In this document: piece after piece, positions 8,874-17,574 of the stretch
Numbering within the stretch: the first letter of the stretch is position 1
How the letters are laid out: each line of letters begins with the position of its first letter
Source of the DNA: Opitutales bacterium
GTDB lineage: Bacteria > Verrucomicrobiota > Verrucomicrobiia > Opitutales > Oceanipulchritudinaceae
Length of the DNA stretch: 49,399 nucleotides
Assembly: GCA_020831485.1 (NCBI GenBank)
Contig: JAFIGG010000020.1
Coordinates: 1 to 49,399, forward strand
Direction: 5' to 3'
Made by a program: the position numbers and the translations under genes
Notes under the pieces: model-generated
Databases searched by the model: none
Told to the model about the DNA's origin: nothing
Seen by the model: the letters and a program-made list of their open reading frames with translations, nothing else

Positions 8874-10064
8874 ATGGCTATTTCATTTAAGGAATCACTG
8901 ACGGATGTGGAGACAAATCTCGCAACGGATGAGTATGCGATTGATGCGTCGGTACTGGATGTTGGGAGCGGTGCGAATTGGTCGATACGGAAATATACCC
9001 TCAGCGGTGGTTTGCAGGAAGGCGTAGAGGTCGTTGAGATCGACAACGGGAAGCTGCGCTTTGCCGTTTTGCCGACCCGCGGCATGGGTATCTGGAAGGC
9101 GCAGTCCGGCGGACTGCGCCTCGGTTGGGATTCACCGGTGAAGGATCCCGTACACCCGGCCTACGTCAATCCGCTGGAATGCGGTGGCCTTGGTTGGCTC
9201 AAGGGTTTCAATGAATGGATCGTGCGCTGCGGCCTGAGCAGCATGGGCGCTCCGGGGATGGACGAGATGGTCGATAACAATGGCAATACTTCCGAAGTAT
9301 TTCTCCCCCTGCACGGTGCAATTGCCAATACTCCCGCAAGAAAAGTCAGTATCGAACTGACCTCTACAGAAATCATCCTGCGCGGTGAAGTTGATGAAAC
9401 TATGCTTTTCGGACCAGCATTGCGACTGAATACGGAGATCCGCACCCAGTACAATGGTGCCGCGCTGACCATTAATGACACCGTAACAAATATTGGCAAC
9501 AATCCGACCGAACACCAGTTGCTATATCACATCAATTACGGAGATCCGCTGCTGGAAAAAGGTACACGCCTGGTCGCACCCTACAAAGAAGTAGCGCCGC
9601 GCGACCCGCGGGCGACAGAAGGCATCAGACACTTCGATACCTGTGATGAGCCCAAAGCAGGATACGTGGAGCAGGTTTATTTTATGGAGTTGGCAGGCAA
9701 ACGAGGCAGCCGTGAAACTATGGCCATGCTGCGCAACGCGAAAGGTGATCTGGCCTCAGTCATCCGTTACAAGCTGAAGGATTTTCCCTGTTTTGCACTC
9801 TGGAAGAATACCGCTGCCCGGGCAGACGGATATGTGACTGGTCTTGAGCCAGGCACCAGCTTCCCTAACGCACGCAACTTCGAACGCAGGAAAGGGCGTG
9901 TGCCCACCCTCAAAGGCGGCCAGTCCCGCAGCACCTCGCTAACCGTGGAAGCATTGGATAGCAAAAAAACGGTGCGTGCGGCTGAAGCCGAAATCAAGAC
10001 TCTTCAAAAGGCAGTGAAGGCGAAGGTTCACCCGCAGCCAATCGCTAAGTTTTCGGATATATAG
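8874..10064 (+). CDS. DUF4432 family protein (galactose mutarotase-like fold)
   Basis: This 396-residue protein resembles the DUF4432 group of aldose-epimerase-like beta-sandwich proteins. It has the hallmark LPTRGMGIW near residue 70, the motif LPLHGAIANTPA, the HQLLYHINYG segment in mid-protein (where epimerases place a substrate-contacting histidine), and GLEPGTSFPN toward the end. There is no signal peptide, so it is cytoplasmic. The reaction is unknown; carbohydrate binding or anomer/epimer interconversion is the family-level expectation. It converges on a PfkB-type sugar kinase with only 3 bases between stops, which supports a sugar-related role for both. A 107-base gap without clear signals separates it from the upstream lipoprotein gene. 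Confidence 0.85.
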   Translation: MAISFKESLTDVETNLATDEYAIDASVLDVGSGANWSIRKYTLSGGLQEGVEVVEIDNGKLRFAVLPTRGMGIWKAQSGGLRLGWDSPVKDPVHPAYVNPLECGGLGWLKGFNEWIVRCGLSSMGAPGMDEMVDNNGNTSEVFLPLHGAIANTPARKVSIELTSTEIILRGEVDETMLFGPALRLNTEIRTQYNGAALTINDTVTNIGNNPTEHQLLYHINYGDPLLEKGTRLVAPYKEVAPRDPRATEGIRHFDTCDEPKAGYVEQVYFMELAGKRGSRETMAMLRNAKGDLASVIRYKLKDFPCFALWKNTAARADGYVTGLEPGTSFPNARNFERRKGRVPTLKGGQSRSTSLTVEALDSKKTVRAAEAEIKTLQKAVKAKVHPQPIAKFSDI

Positions 10065-10067
10065 AAC

Positions 10068-11168
10068 TTATCTGTCCGAGGCTTTTTCAATCTGGGCAAT
10101 GAATTCTTCCTTGGTCGGCGCAGTGGCATGCGTCACAAAAAAGGCGGTGGCCGCATTTGCGATCACAAGACGCTCCTTAATGGAAAGATCGCCCAGCGAA
10201 GCACAGAGATAGCCACCATTGAAGGAATCGCCCGCACCAGCGGTACGGATCACATTCTTCTGAAATTCCTGCATCGAATAGCCTTCGCCATCGGTCGCAT
10301 TTGAAGCGACTGCAAACTGCGGTGTGTGAATGACCAATTCGTCGATGCCAATCTTTTCACGGACAATTGCCAGATCAGCAGCGATGGCCGCTGGCTCTTC
10401 CTTGCACTCGATTCCAAACCTGGAAAACAGTTCGGCACCCTCGTGCTCATTGAGGCTGATGGTCATTGGAATCTTTTCATTGAACTGTTTGATCAATGCC
10501 AGACTCTGCAGGAAGGACTCGTTGGACTTTTTATTGATGTCCGCAAAATCAAAAAACATCCGACGCGGAGCCTTGCTGGAACCATACTGGGAAATGAAAC
10601 CCTTGAGGAAGTTGTCAAAGTCCGGAGTCAGCGACCAATACCCCAGGCCGAGAATATCGACTCCACTGAACAGCTCCTTCAGCTTATCCTCACCAAAAAA
10701 TGCGACGAAGTCGTTCCAGGTCAGATTGGCCACCGTCTTCAGGGCACTCATCAAAACCTTACCGTCCCCAAACTCGAAAACCAGTGTCACTGCCGGATCT
10801 CCAAGCGAAATCAAATTACAATTATCCTTGAACTCATCAAAGGCCGGATCGATGTCTTTGTCACCGTAAAGACCAACCAATGTCGGCTTGAGCCCCAAAA
10901 AGGCGGCTATCCGGCCCGTATTCGGCGTAAATCCGCCGGAGCAGCGACGCTTTGGCACGATCTCGAGCCCCAGACCTCCGCCCGCTCTCTTGACGACGAG
11001 CTCGCCAAAAGCGCGCATTTTATCCAAAGGAGTGTATTCGCTCAGGCTCTGCCTGACATCAACAATCTGGTAGACCTCGTCCACAAATCCGTCGCATCCA
11101 AGCAACACGTTCCCTTTGATATTATTAATGAAATCGATGTAATTTTGCATATTAGTAGTCATGGGCAT
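10068..11168 (-). CDS. PfkB-family carbohydrate kinase
   Basis: The 366-residue protein belongs to the ribokinase/PfkB fold. It has GCDGFVDE at the N-terminus, the GGG-type sugar-contact region (AGGGLGLE, SGGFTPNTGR), and the C-terminal PfkB signature as RTAGAGDSFNGGYL, with the catalytic base Asp314. The usual first residue of that signature is Asp; here it is Arg, a modest divergence. It should phosphorylate a sugar or nucleoside, but the substrate cannot be named. It lies 80 bases downstream of the molybdopterin subunit gene on the same strand, beyond a hairpin (11210-11229), so co-transcription is uncertain. Its stop is 3 bases from that of the convergent DUF4432 gene. Starts at M1 or M3 are equally possible. 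Confidence 0.87.
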   Translation of the reverse strand: MPMTTNMQNYIDFINNIKGNVLLGCDGFVDEVYQIVDVRQSLSEYTPLDKMRAFGELVVKRAGGGLGLEIVPKRRCSGGFTPNTGRIAAFLGLKPTLVGLYGDKDIDPAFDEFKDNCNLISLGDPAVTLVFEFGDGKVLMSALKTVANLTWNDFVAFFGEDKLKELFSGVDILGLGYWSLTPDFDNFLKGFISQYGSSKAPRRMFFDFADINKKSNESFLQSLALIKQFNEKIPMTISLNEHEGAELFSRFGIECKEEPAAIAADLAIVREKIGIDELVIHTPQFAVASNATDGEGYSMQEFQKNVIRTAGAGDSFNGGYLCASLGDLSIKERLVIANAATAFFVTHATAPTKEEFIAQIEKASDR

Positions 11169-11209
11169 TTTGCACCCGTATGATTAGAAACGCTAAAGGG
11201 TTTTGGCAA

Positions 11210-11229
11210 GGAATTCTTTTTGGAATTCC
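11210..11229 (-). terminator. Hairpin after the molybdopterin subunit gene, possible terminator
   Basis: GGAATTC and GAATTCC form a perfect 7-base stem around a 6-base loop, about 20 bases after the stop of the molybdopterin gene in transcript sense. Only TT follows the stem on that strand, so intrinsic termination would be weak. It could also mark the boundary with the kinase gene. Confidence 0.35.
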
Positions 11230-11248
11230 GTCTCTATCGGTGCATTCC

Positions 11249-14200
11249 TTACACGGCCTCCAGGCGAACCCGTGTGTCATAGAACACCACACTGGCACCG
11301 ATTGGATCCGAGAGGGAAGTGTTTTTCAGGAACGGGTCAACGGTCATCACCGCATTTGCATTGATGCCCCTTGCCCTTCGTTCATCGCGACGAATTACGT
11401 CGCCATCCACCTGCATATCGCTGGCACCGTTGCCCCATTGGCCAAAACCAAGTGAGAAGGTTACCACGCCCGGGCGCATGCCTTCCACGACCTTTATTTT
11501 CCCAACCACACGACGCTTGCCCAACTCGCCAAGGTCCCAGATTCCATCAGGGTTGCTGGCGCTTTTGATCACCACCTCATCTCCTGACTGGTAGCCATTT
11601 GCTTCCGCAGTGATGCGGTCCATCAGAATCGCGTTGTCAGGCACAACAGCCAACAACCAGTAGGCGGAATTAGTCCGCGTTTTGGTCTGCATGCTCTGAC
11701 GGTAGGTGCTGAGCTGCAGCGGGAACTCTTTCTCGTCGTCCTCAAGCCTCCGCCCAAGGCTGTCGAGCACCGGGTAATGTCTGGCGATTCCATCGTAGCG
11801 GACCCCTGTCATGCTGTTCCTGAAGCGTGCCGACTTTTCGCAGTACAAATTGATCTGACGGGCATAAGCATTGGTCAGTTGCTCGCCCCGATAGGTGTCT
11901 GCATAGGCCTGGAAACGACCGCCGCGATTGAGCACGTAAACCACCTTTTTCCACCATTTCGGATCCACACTCGCCTTCCAGCGTTCAAGGTCGAAAGTTG
12001 CTTCGGAAATGTGCCTGCGAGAGCGCAGAAAGACGGATTCTTCCGCCTCGTTTGCGTCGGGAACCGGACTTCCGTCTGCTGCGATATTGGCCACCATTTT
12101 AAGATAATAGTGATCCGGATGGGTCAGTTCCTTACCCGCGCCAAAACCGTCGGGACCAAAACCACTCAGTCCCATACGCTCCGCTATCGCCATCATCATT
12201 GATTCCAGCGACATCGACATCTCCTGACCGAAAACAGTGCAGCTATCGACCAAGGGTGAGACAACCGGAGTGCGCACCGGCTGGACCTTCTGCGCCACCG
12301 ACCCATGGGATCCGTGAAATTCCCAGCGCTCAAAGTAAGTGCCGTCTGGAAATATATAGTCCGCGTAAGCCGATGTTGCACCGATCGTAATATCGTTCGC
12401 GATGAACAACGGGATCTTCTGCGTGTCAGCCAGGATTGCGTTCAATTCATTGCCAGCCGGCAACGAGTAATTCGGCGCTCCCATATAGAGCATCAAGGCC
12501 TTAATCGAATAAGGATAGGCATCGCCGGCAGAAGGAATCACTTCCTGAAAAATGCTGTCCGCGAGGGGATACCAGGGCCGCTTCGATGGATAGCCGTTAA
12601 ACAGCGTGGACTTCTCATACTCAAAACGATCGCGAATAATCGAAATGCCAAACGGACTCAAACGTCCGGGATGCATGTTGTTGACTGGATAAGGCTGACC
12701 GGAACCGGTCCCTGAGGCATTGTAGGTTGCCGACTCAATCATGCCACCCTTCCAGCCGAAATTGCCAATCAGCAGGTTGAGGCTCATCCAGGCAGCAACA
12801 TTGAGGTAGCCATTCGTGTGCTGAGACACGCCTCTGTGAATGTCCGCCCCAGCCTTCTTTCCATGAGCTGTAAACTCACGTGCGAGCTCGATAATATCGC
12901 GCTCGCGGATACCACAGAGATCGGCCCAGCCCTGCAGGCTGTTTTCACATGCCGACTCGTAAAGCAGCTGCATGCTGCTCCTAACAGCAATACCCTCCAC
13001 CTGCGTATCCACCAGCAGGTCACCGGTAACCGCGTGTTTCGCATCATTCGGATCGACGGCAATTAGGCGGCCATTCCGGGATACCAGAAAGCGATCCGTA
13101 TCGCCTTCAGGCCGAATAGACTCAGGAAGGTCCACGACCCTCAGGAAATCACCCGGAGCGCCATCGTCGGCCATCTTGACCAACCAGGGGGCATTGCTCC
13201 AGTTCGGTTCACCGACCGCATCCGATGCGGCTTTGTTCGCGGCCTCAAGGTAGCGTTGGTCATAACGCTGATTCTCAATGATCCAGCGAATCATCGCAAG
13301 CGCCAGTGCCGCCTCGCTGCCCGGCTTGGCCGGAACCCATTTCCAGGCCATTCCACCCAGTTTGCCCATGCGCGGATCCACAACGGCAAATTTGAAACGG
13401 CGTTCCGTCAGGCCGTTGGTAATTTTCGGCGTGCGCAGGGGCGGACCGTATCCACCTTCAAAGGCATTGGATCCGGCAAAAATCACAAAGTCCGCATTCT
13501 TGAGGTCGGCCTGCCAATAAAACTTACGGCCTCCCGACCACTGTCCATTGACATACTGCTCACTCATTGCGCGACAGGCAAAGTAGAGAGAACCCTGGCA
13601 GACTGTGGTGTGACCAATGCGGTTCACTGTGCCGAAAGCATTGCTGATAAAGCGTTCAACAAACTGACTGCGCCCTGCCTTCATTCGGCCCCAATTGAAC
13701 ACCAGTTGATTGTTGCGCGGGCCAAGGTCCGGGTGTTCCGAGTCAATCAGGTGCTGAAGATTCTCACTGTGCTTGTTTTTGAATTCTTCGACTGTCATTT
13801 CGCCACTTGCAATGCGCGCGGCATCGGCCCTCATTTGGGACATGAGTTGGGGGTCGCGCAGGGAGCAAATGGACTCCAGACCCTCGACTTCCCTACTCTC
13901 CTCGCCCGGCACATCCGCGAACAGGCGGCCCCCGTCAACAATTTCCTGGATTGCCTGATCGAACGGAATACTCTTCCAGCCACCCGCCCCGCGCTTGCCC
14001 GTGCGCTTGAGCACTTTGCGGATGCGATATGGATCGTAGAGAATTTGAATACCAGCCTGCCCCTTTGGACAGATCGCGCCATCCAGCTTGGCAATTCCTG
14101 CTTTAGCCGGATTGTGGTGGTAGTCAATGTGCGGCGTCATAGTCCATGGACTGTAGGGGTTGCCGTCTACTTTAATCAGAACACCATCAACGATCTTGGC

Positions 14201-14431
14201 CTTGATACCGCAACCAGTGTTGCAGTTCATACAAGTCGTATAGATAATATTATTGGCATCCGCCAGTTGATAAAATTGATCCGGTGACAGACCGCCGGAT
14301 TCAGCTTTGTCCGCGAGGTCCTGAGCGCGTTGACAGGAGACTGACAAAGCCGCACACCCACCAACGAGGGCTGAAGACCGAAGAAAATCCCGGCGTGAAA
14401 GACCGTTCTGCTTGCTCTGCTGATTGTTCAT
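11249..14431 (-). CDS. Molybdopterin oxidoreductase catalytic subunit, tetrathionate/polysulfide reductase type
   Basis: The 1060-residue protein is a DMSO-reductase-superfamily enzyme exported by the Tat pathway. The signal has SRRDFLR (Arg13-Arg14) and a hydrophobic stretch to about residue 33. A [4Fe-4S] site follows (Cys67, Cys70, Cys74 and Cys121 in CPKG). Cys278 in GHTTVCQG is at the place where related enzymes put the Mo/W ligand. A C-terminal molydop-binding domain is present (NSAYWLL onward). Length, signal and B-C-A gene order resemble TtrA of tetrathionate reductases, but thiosulfate, polysulfide, arsenic-oxyanion or sulfite oxidoreductases share the layout, so the substrate is open. 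It is third in the operon after the FeS and NrfD subunits, 40 bases below NrfD, with an AAAGGA ribosome site 8 bases before ATG. Confidence 0.9.
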   Translation of the reverse strand: MNNQQSKQNGLSRRDFLRSSALVGGCAALSVSCQRAQDLADKAESGGLSPDQFYQLADANNIIYTTCMNCNTGCGIKAKIVDGVLIKVDGNPYSPWTMTPHIDYHHNPAKAGIAKLDGAICPKGQAGIQILYDPYRIRKVLKRTGKRGAGGWKSIPFDQAIQEIVDGGRLFADVPGEESREVEGLESICSLRDPQLMSQMRADAARIASGEMTVEEFKNKHSENLQHLIDSEHPDLGPRNNQLVFNWGRMKAGRSQFVERFISNAFGTVNRIGHTTVCQGSLYFACRAMSEQYVNGQWSGGRKFYWQADLKNADFVIFAGSNAFEGGYGPPLRTPKITNGLTERRFKFAVVDPRMGKLGGMAWKWVPAKPGSEAALALAMIRWIIENQRYDQRYLEAANKAASDAVGEPNWSNAPWLVKMADDGAPGDFLRVVDLPESIRPEGDTDRFLVSRNGRLIAVDPNDAKHAVTGDLLVDTQVEGIAVRSSMQLLYESACENSLQGWADLCGIRERDIIELAREFTAHGKKAGADIHRGVSQHTNGYLNVAAWMSLNLLIGNFGWKGGMIESATYNASGTGSGQPYPVNNMHPGRLSPFGISIIRDRFEYEKSTLFNGYPSKRPWYPLADSIFQEVIPSAGDAYPYSIKALMLYMGAPNYSLPAGNELNAILADTQKIPLFIANDITIGATSAYADYIFPDGTYFERWEFHGSHGSVAQKVQPVRTPVVSPLVDSCTVFGQEMSMSLESMMMAIAERMGLSGFGPDGFGAGKELTHPDHYYLKMVANIAADGSPVPDANEAEESVFLRSRRHISEATFDLERWKASVDPKWWKKVVYVLNRGGRFQAYADTYRGEQLTNAYARQINLYCEKSARFRNSMTGVRYDGIARHYPVLDSLGRRLEDDEKEFPLQLSTYRQSMQTKTRTNSAYWLLAVVPDNAILMDRITAEANGYQSGDEVVIKSASNPDGIWDLGELGKRRVVGKIKVVEGMRPGVVTFSLGFGQWGNGASDMQVDGDVIRRDERRARGINANAVMTVDPFLKNTSLSDPIGASVVFYDTRVRLEAV

Positions 14432-14471
14432 AAGTTTATTCCTTTTAAAGCTCGAGATATACAGAAAGGGC

Positions 14472-15659
14472 TCAGTGGTGCTCGCGTAGATATGGTTCGA
14501 CGATGAAGCGGTAACCCACGGTGAAAACCAGGAGGGAAATTCCCACCGCGAAGATCACCACCAGCCACTCCATCAAAGCAGGAGTGTATTCGAAGCTCAG
14601 CTTGGGATGGCTGAAAGCCTCCATAACTCCTTCCATAGTGGGCATCGGATAAGCCAGTCCTGGGATAATAATGTTTACCGGAACCATCGTAAAACCGATC
14701 AGGTAGAAGGCCGCTGCAATGCCGATGGCGATCAACTTGTCACGGAAGAAGGTCAGCAAGAGCAGCGGAACGACAACGCCCAATCCCAGGTGCACAATCC
14801 AGATTGTCCACCAGTAGGGTCCGAACAGCACCAGCTTCAGTCCCTCTGCATGTGCCGGCACATTGGGATAAGCGATGACAAGGCCGTTCGCCAGCGAAGC
14901 AACAACCCCGATAATAATGGCTCCCATAAATATACGCGCCATGTGCTTTGCCGTTTCCTCATACATAGGCGTGCCTTTGGTCGGAGAAAACAGCAGGTGC
15001 AACAATGTCAAAAGTCCAACACCGGCAACCAGCGAGGCGATGAAAAACATGAGCGGCAGCACGGACGCGTTCCAAAATGGCCGCGCCGCGACCACCCCAA
15101 ACAGGCCACCGATCACCGCAATCAACAGGATGCCGAACGGGATGCTGATGTAGGTCAAAAAATTCAGGTAGATCTTCCAGCGGTCGACGTAATCCCTGCC
15201 CTTGAAATAGGCGAACAGCTCGGCGATGAGAATCACTAGATACAACGTGTGCAACCAGATCATCCAGGACATCAGGGAGCCAAAGTTCGGCTGCAGATAG
15301 GCCTTCCAGAAGCGGAACGGATGGCCGAGGTCCATGGCAATGACGAACAAAGCGCCGAGCAATGCTGAAATCGCCGCGAGCATGGCAACCGGAGCCAACA
15401 GGCGGAGGCCATCGACCCCCAGATATCGCCTGAGAATGAAATAAGAAATGATCATCCCCACCTCGAGCCAGACCAGGAACACGTAGGCCCCCACCCACAA
15501 GCCCCAGGGCACATAACTGGTCAGCGCACCATGCTCTTTGAGCACAAGTACCTTAAAAACTCCGTAGGCGCCGATCAAGAGCGCACAGATTGCGATCGTA
15601 AGGGAAATCCGGTAATCGTGAATCCGGTTCAGTCGAGGGGCGGATGCGGTGGCTAGCAT
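14472..15659 (-). CDS. NrfD/PsrC-type membrane quinol subunit
   Basis: This 395-residue integral membrane protein has about ten hydrophobic segments and belongs to the NrfD/PsrC/TtrC family. The family exchanges electrons between the quinone pool and periplasmic iron-sulfur subunits. Recognisable family features are the early WGLWVGAYVF helix and the MDLGHPFRFWKAYLQPNFGSLMSWMIW region, where a HPxRxW-like motif precedes a helix. It is the middle gene of the complex operon: 67 bases after the FeS gene and 40 bases before the catalytic gene. It is longer than the nine-helix TtrC of enterobacteria, so the extra segment may be C-terminal. The function follows from family and context; the direction of electron flow is not shown. 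Confidence 0.9.
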   Translation of the reverse strand: MLATASAPRLNRIHDYRISLTIAICALLIGAYGVFKVLVLKEHGALTSYVPWGLWVGAYVFLVWLEVGMIISYFILRRYLGVDGLRLLAPVAMLAAISALLGALFVIAMDLGHPFRFWKAYLQPNFGSLMSWMIWLHTLYLVILIAELFAYFKGRDYVDRWKIYLNFLTYISIPFGILLIAVIGGLFGVVAARPFWNASVLPLMFFIASLVAGVGLLTLLHLLFSPTKGTPMYEETAKHMARIFMGAIIIGVVASLANGLVIAYPNVPAHAEGLKLVLFGPYWWTIWIVHLGLGVVVPLLLLTFFRDKLIAIGIAAAFYLIGFTMVPVNIIIPGLAYPMPTMEGVMEAFSHPKLSFEYTPALMEWLVVIFAVGISLLVFTVGYRFIVEPYLREHH

Positions 15660-15726
15660 TGTTCTATGAGTTAAAGGTGAAGTTACGGAGGATCGTTAGT
15701 TTCATGGGTTCTGAGCCTTGAGCGGT

Positions 15727-16734
15727 CTAGATAAGGTAATAGACACGAGGCCTGGTGCCCATCTCCTCCTTCAGCCTGATTTTGTTGGTCCGGCTGATCA
15801 GCTCGGCCACAAGGTTGTCCGGGTCGCTGGCATCGCCAAAGTAGGTCGCGTAGCCGATGCAGCTGGTCACACAGGAAGGAAGCATGCCCGCATCCAGCTT
15901 GTGCACGCAGAAATGGCATTTGCGCACGTTGCCCGCGGGCGACTGTCCTCTTCTCTGGCTCCAGCGCTTATTGTACTCAAAGCTCGGGATGTCCTCATAC
16001 GGCTGTCGAGCCGGAGTTCCATCCGTATACGCGTAACCGAAATCGAAGGTACGCGCATGGTAGGGGCAGGCGGTCATGCAGTAGCGGCAGCCAATGCACT
16101 GATCGTAATCCATGTCGACAATGCCATCCTTGCGGATCCAGGTTGCGTTCACCGGACAAACCGGCACACAGGGTGCGGTCTCACATTGCATACATGGACG
16201 CGGAATCGAACGCATAGAAACGTTTGGGTAGCTGCCGATCTCCTCTTCCATCACCGGCCGGTAAACCACGCCTGCCGGCAGGTGGTTTTCCGCAATGCAT
16301 GAAATCGTGCAAGCACCACAGCCAGTGCATTTGCGCAGGTCGATGACCATTACCCAGCGCCGCTGCTCGATGGGCTTGCGCATTGCCTGCTTCAGCTCAC
16401 GCTGCATGCGGATGATTATGTTGGCCGATTCTTCCGGACTGAATTCCGGCGCATCCTTGAGAAAAGTGTCCGCTACAGTGCCGGTAGTGCCCGATTCAAC
16501 TGCCTCAACCCCAGCACGGACTAAGGAGGGCATGGCAACCGCTCCGAGCCCAAACATCGAGGCCATGGTGCCAATAAAACGCATTCTGCCCGAGGGATCC
16601 TGTGGATCTGGAGCCGCACCCCCATTCCCACCACACCCACAAGAGGCGGCCTCGCACGGGGCAGATATCGGGTCCATTGAGTCGGCTACAGGCACTGAGT
16701 GCGTCGAATAGGTGTCTTCGCTGGAACTTCTCAT
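15727..16734 (-). CDS. Four-cluster ferredoxin subunit of the molybdopterin complex (PsrB/TtrB type)
   Basis: The 335-residue protein carries the four cysteine groups of the DmsB/PsrB/TtrB family: [37 protein letters not shown] and CHFC...CVTSC. It should hold four [4Fe-4S] clusters and pass electrons between the NrfD subunit and the Mo active site. The N-terminus is odd. A Cys/Gly-rich stretch (C27, C32, C34) precedes a hydrophobic segment (about 53-70) that looks like a Tat signal, but the twin arginine is Arg50-Met-Arg52. I chose the ATG at 16734; an upstream GTG at 16827 would add 31 residues with no better signal. It is the first gene of the operon. Confidence 0.9.
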   Translation of the reverse strand: MRSSSEDTYSTHSVPVADSMDPISAPCEAASCGCGGNGGAAPDPQDPSGRMRFIGTMASMFGLGAVAMPSLVRAGVEAVESGTTGTVADTFLKDAPEFSPEESANIIIRMQRELKQAMRKPIEQRRWVMVIDLRKCTGCGACTISCIAENHLPAGVVYRPVMEEEIGSYPNVSMRSIPRPCMQCETAPCVPVCPVNATWIRKDGIVDMDYDQCIGCRYCMTACPYHARTFDFGYAYTDGTPARQPYEDIPSFEYNKRWSQRRGQSPAGNVRKCHFCVHKLDAGMLPSCVTSCIGYATYFGDASDPDNLVAELISRTNKIRLKEEMGTRPRVYYLI

Positions 16735-16856
16735 AGGCAAGTAAGGGCTGAGGTTTATCTTGAACAGCTGCAGAAGGCGTTTTCCGCATTCTCTAAAGCA
16801 TAAAAGGACCCGGGCGGCCCTGTCCACCTTTTCGGACCCTCTTGTCTTTTATTTTT

Positions 16857-16872
16857 AAGATATATCTATCTT
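16857..16872. promoter_or_regulatory. Inverted repeat AAGATA-N4-TATCTT, possible operator
   Basis: A perfect 6-base inverted repeat with a 4-base spacer lies in the AT-rich core of the divergent region, about 125 bases before the ATG of the ferredoxin gene. Its size fits a dimeric regulator site or simply a promoter core. I cannot match it to a known consensus. Confidence 0.3.
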
Positions 16873-16938
16873 TTTGAGAACGGATCTTATTTGCAGTGAA
16901 ATTCCCTCCGGCTTGGAGTGTCTTGGCAAGGCTCTGCC

Positions 16939-16966
16939 GGGGATAACCGAAGTCGGGTTAATCCCC
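16939..16966. other. Hairpin-forming inverted repeat with GGGGAT / ATCCCC arms
   Basis: The arms GGGGATAACC (16939-16948) and GGTTAATCCCC (16956-16966) pair over 10 bases with one bulged base around the loop GAAGTCG. No T-run follows on either strand, so a terminator is unlikely. It could be a leader structure of the plus-strand DUF883 transcript or a regulator site. Confidence 0.4.
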
Positions 16967-17109
16967 ATAGAGAGTAAGTGGGACCTGTGTCACAATCATT
17001 CCAAGGAATTTATATCATTCTGCTTCTTGGACGGATGACTTGCTTGATTATCCATTCAATCAGTTGGATTTCGCCAACACTTCAATAAACCACCTATTCC
17101 ATTTTAATT

Positions 17110-17439
17110 ATGAGAGCAAAAATCAAATCCAACAGCGGGTCGGTCAAAAAAAGCCGTGACCAGCTCGTTGAAGACTTTAAACGCGTTATCGAAGACTTTC
17201 AGGGTCTCACCGAAGAAAGTAAAAATGCTTCAGGTGCAGCTATCCACAAGGGTCTGGATACGGTACACGAATACATCGAGGACGGAAAGCATGCAATTGA
17301 CGAAGCCGGTGATAAAATAGCAGCCGGTGCAGGGCGCTATGCAGAATCCATGGGGAAAAGTATCAGTAATAATCCTTGGCGCTCCGTTGCAATTGCAGCG
17401 GTTGCGGGACTGTTGCTGGATCGCTTTCTGCCCCGCTAA
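17110..17439 (+). CDS. DUF883 (ElaB/YqjD-like) membrane-anchored protein
   Basis: The 109-residue protein has a long charged amphipathic helix region (about 10-85) and one C-terminal transmembrane helix preceded by NPWRSVAIAAVAG and ended by DRFLPR. That is the signature of the DUF883 family. E. coli members YqjD and ElaB are stationary-phase, RpoS-dependent inner-membrane proteins, and YqjD binds ribosomes; whether this one does is unknown. It lies 129-135 bases upstream of the glucan synthase on the same strand. The gap holds a weak 6-base inverted repeat (AGTGGT 17442-17447, ACCACT 17467-17472) with no T-run. The family call is good and the function only inferred. Confidence 0.88.
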   Translation: MRAKIKSNSGSVKKSRDQLVEDFKRVIEDFQGLTEESKNASGAAIHKGLDTVHEYIEDGKHAIDEAGDKIAAGAGRYAESMGKSISNNPWRSVAIAAVAGLLLDRFLPR

Positions 17440-17574
17440 GGAGTGGTGGGCTTGCCAGGGGGCTCGACCACTGGTTGTCGCACTAATTTAAGTGGTTGCG
17501 GTCCTGGCAGTATCGTTATTTGATACCGACACGGATAGCAACGGCATTCACCTGCGCTGTACGTTTGTTTGATA

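Larger units (their letters stand above)
16735..17109. promoter_or_regulatory. Divergent intergenic region between the respiratory operon and the DUF883 gene
   Basis: This is the longest gene-free stretch. It must hold the promoter of the minus-strand FeS/NrfD/Mo operon and that of the plus-strand DUF883 gene. It contains an AT-rich core around 16845-16875 and two inverted repeats (16857-16872 and 16939-16966), listed separately. No consensus -35/-10 pair is convincing. If the ferredoxin gene starts at GTG 16827, the gap shrinks to 282 bases. Confidence 0.5.

Noticed and set aside
10326-11183. 285-codon open frame on the plus strand
   Set aside because: It is antisense to the PfkB kinase, which has clear family motifs; the translated sequence looks random.
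13256-14287. 343-codon open frame on the plus strand
   Set aside because: It lies entirely opposite the molybdopterin subunit gene, has no domain-like sequence, and is a shadow of that gene's codon bias.
16735-16827. Upstream GTG start of the ferredoxin subunit
   Set aside because: The extra 31 residues add no recognisable signal and there is no clear ribosome site; ATG 16734 is more economical, though not proven.
17442-17472. AGTGGT/ACCACT hairpin after the DUF883 gene as a terminator
   Set aside because: The stem is only 6 bases with a 19-base loop and no T-run, so it is weak evidence.
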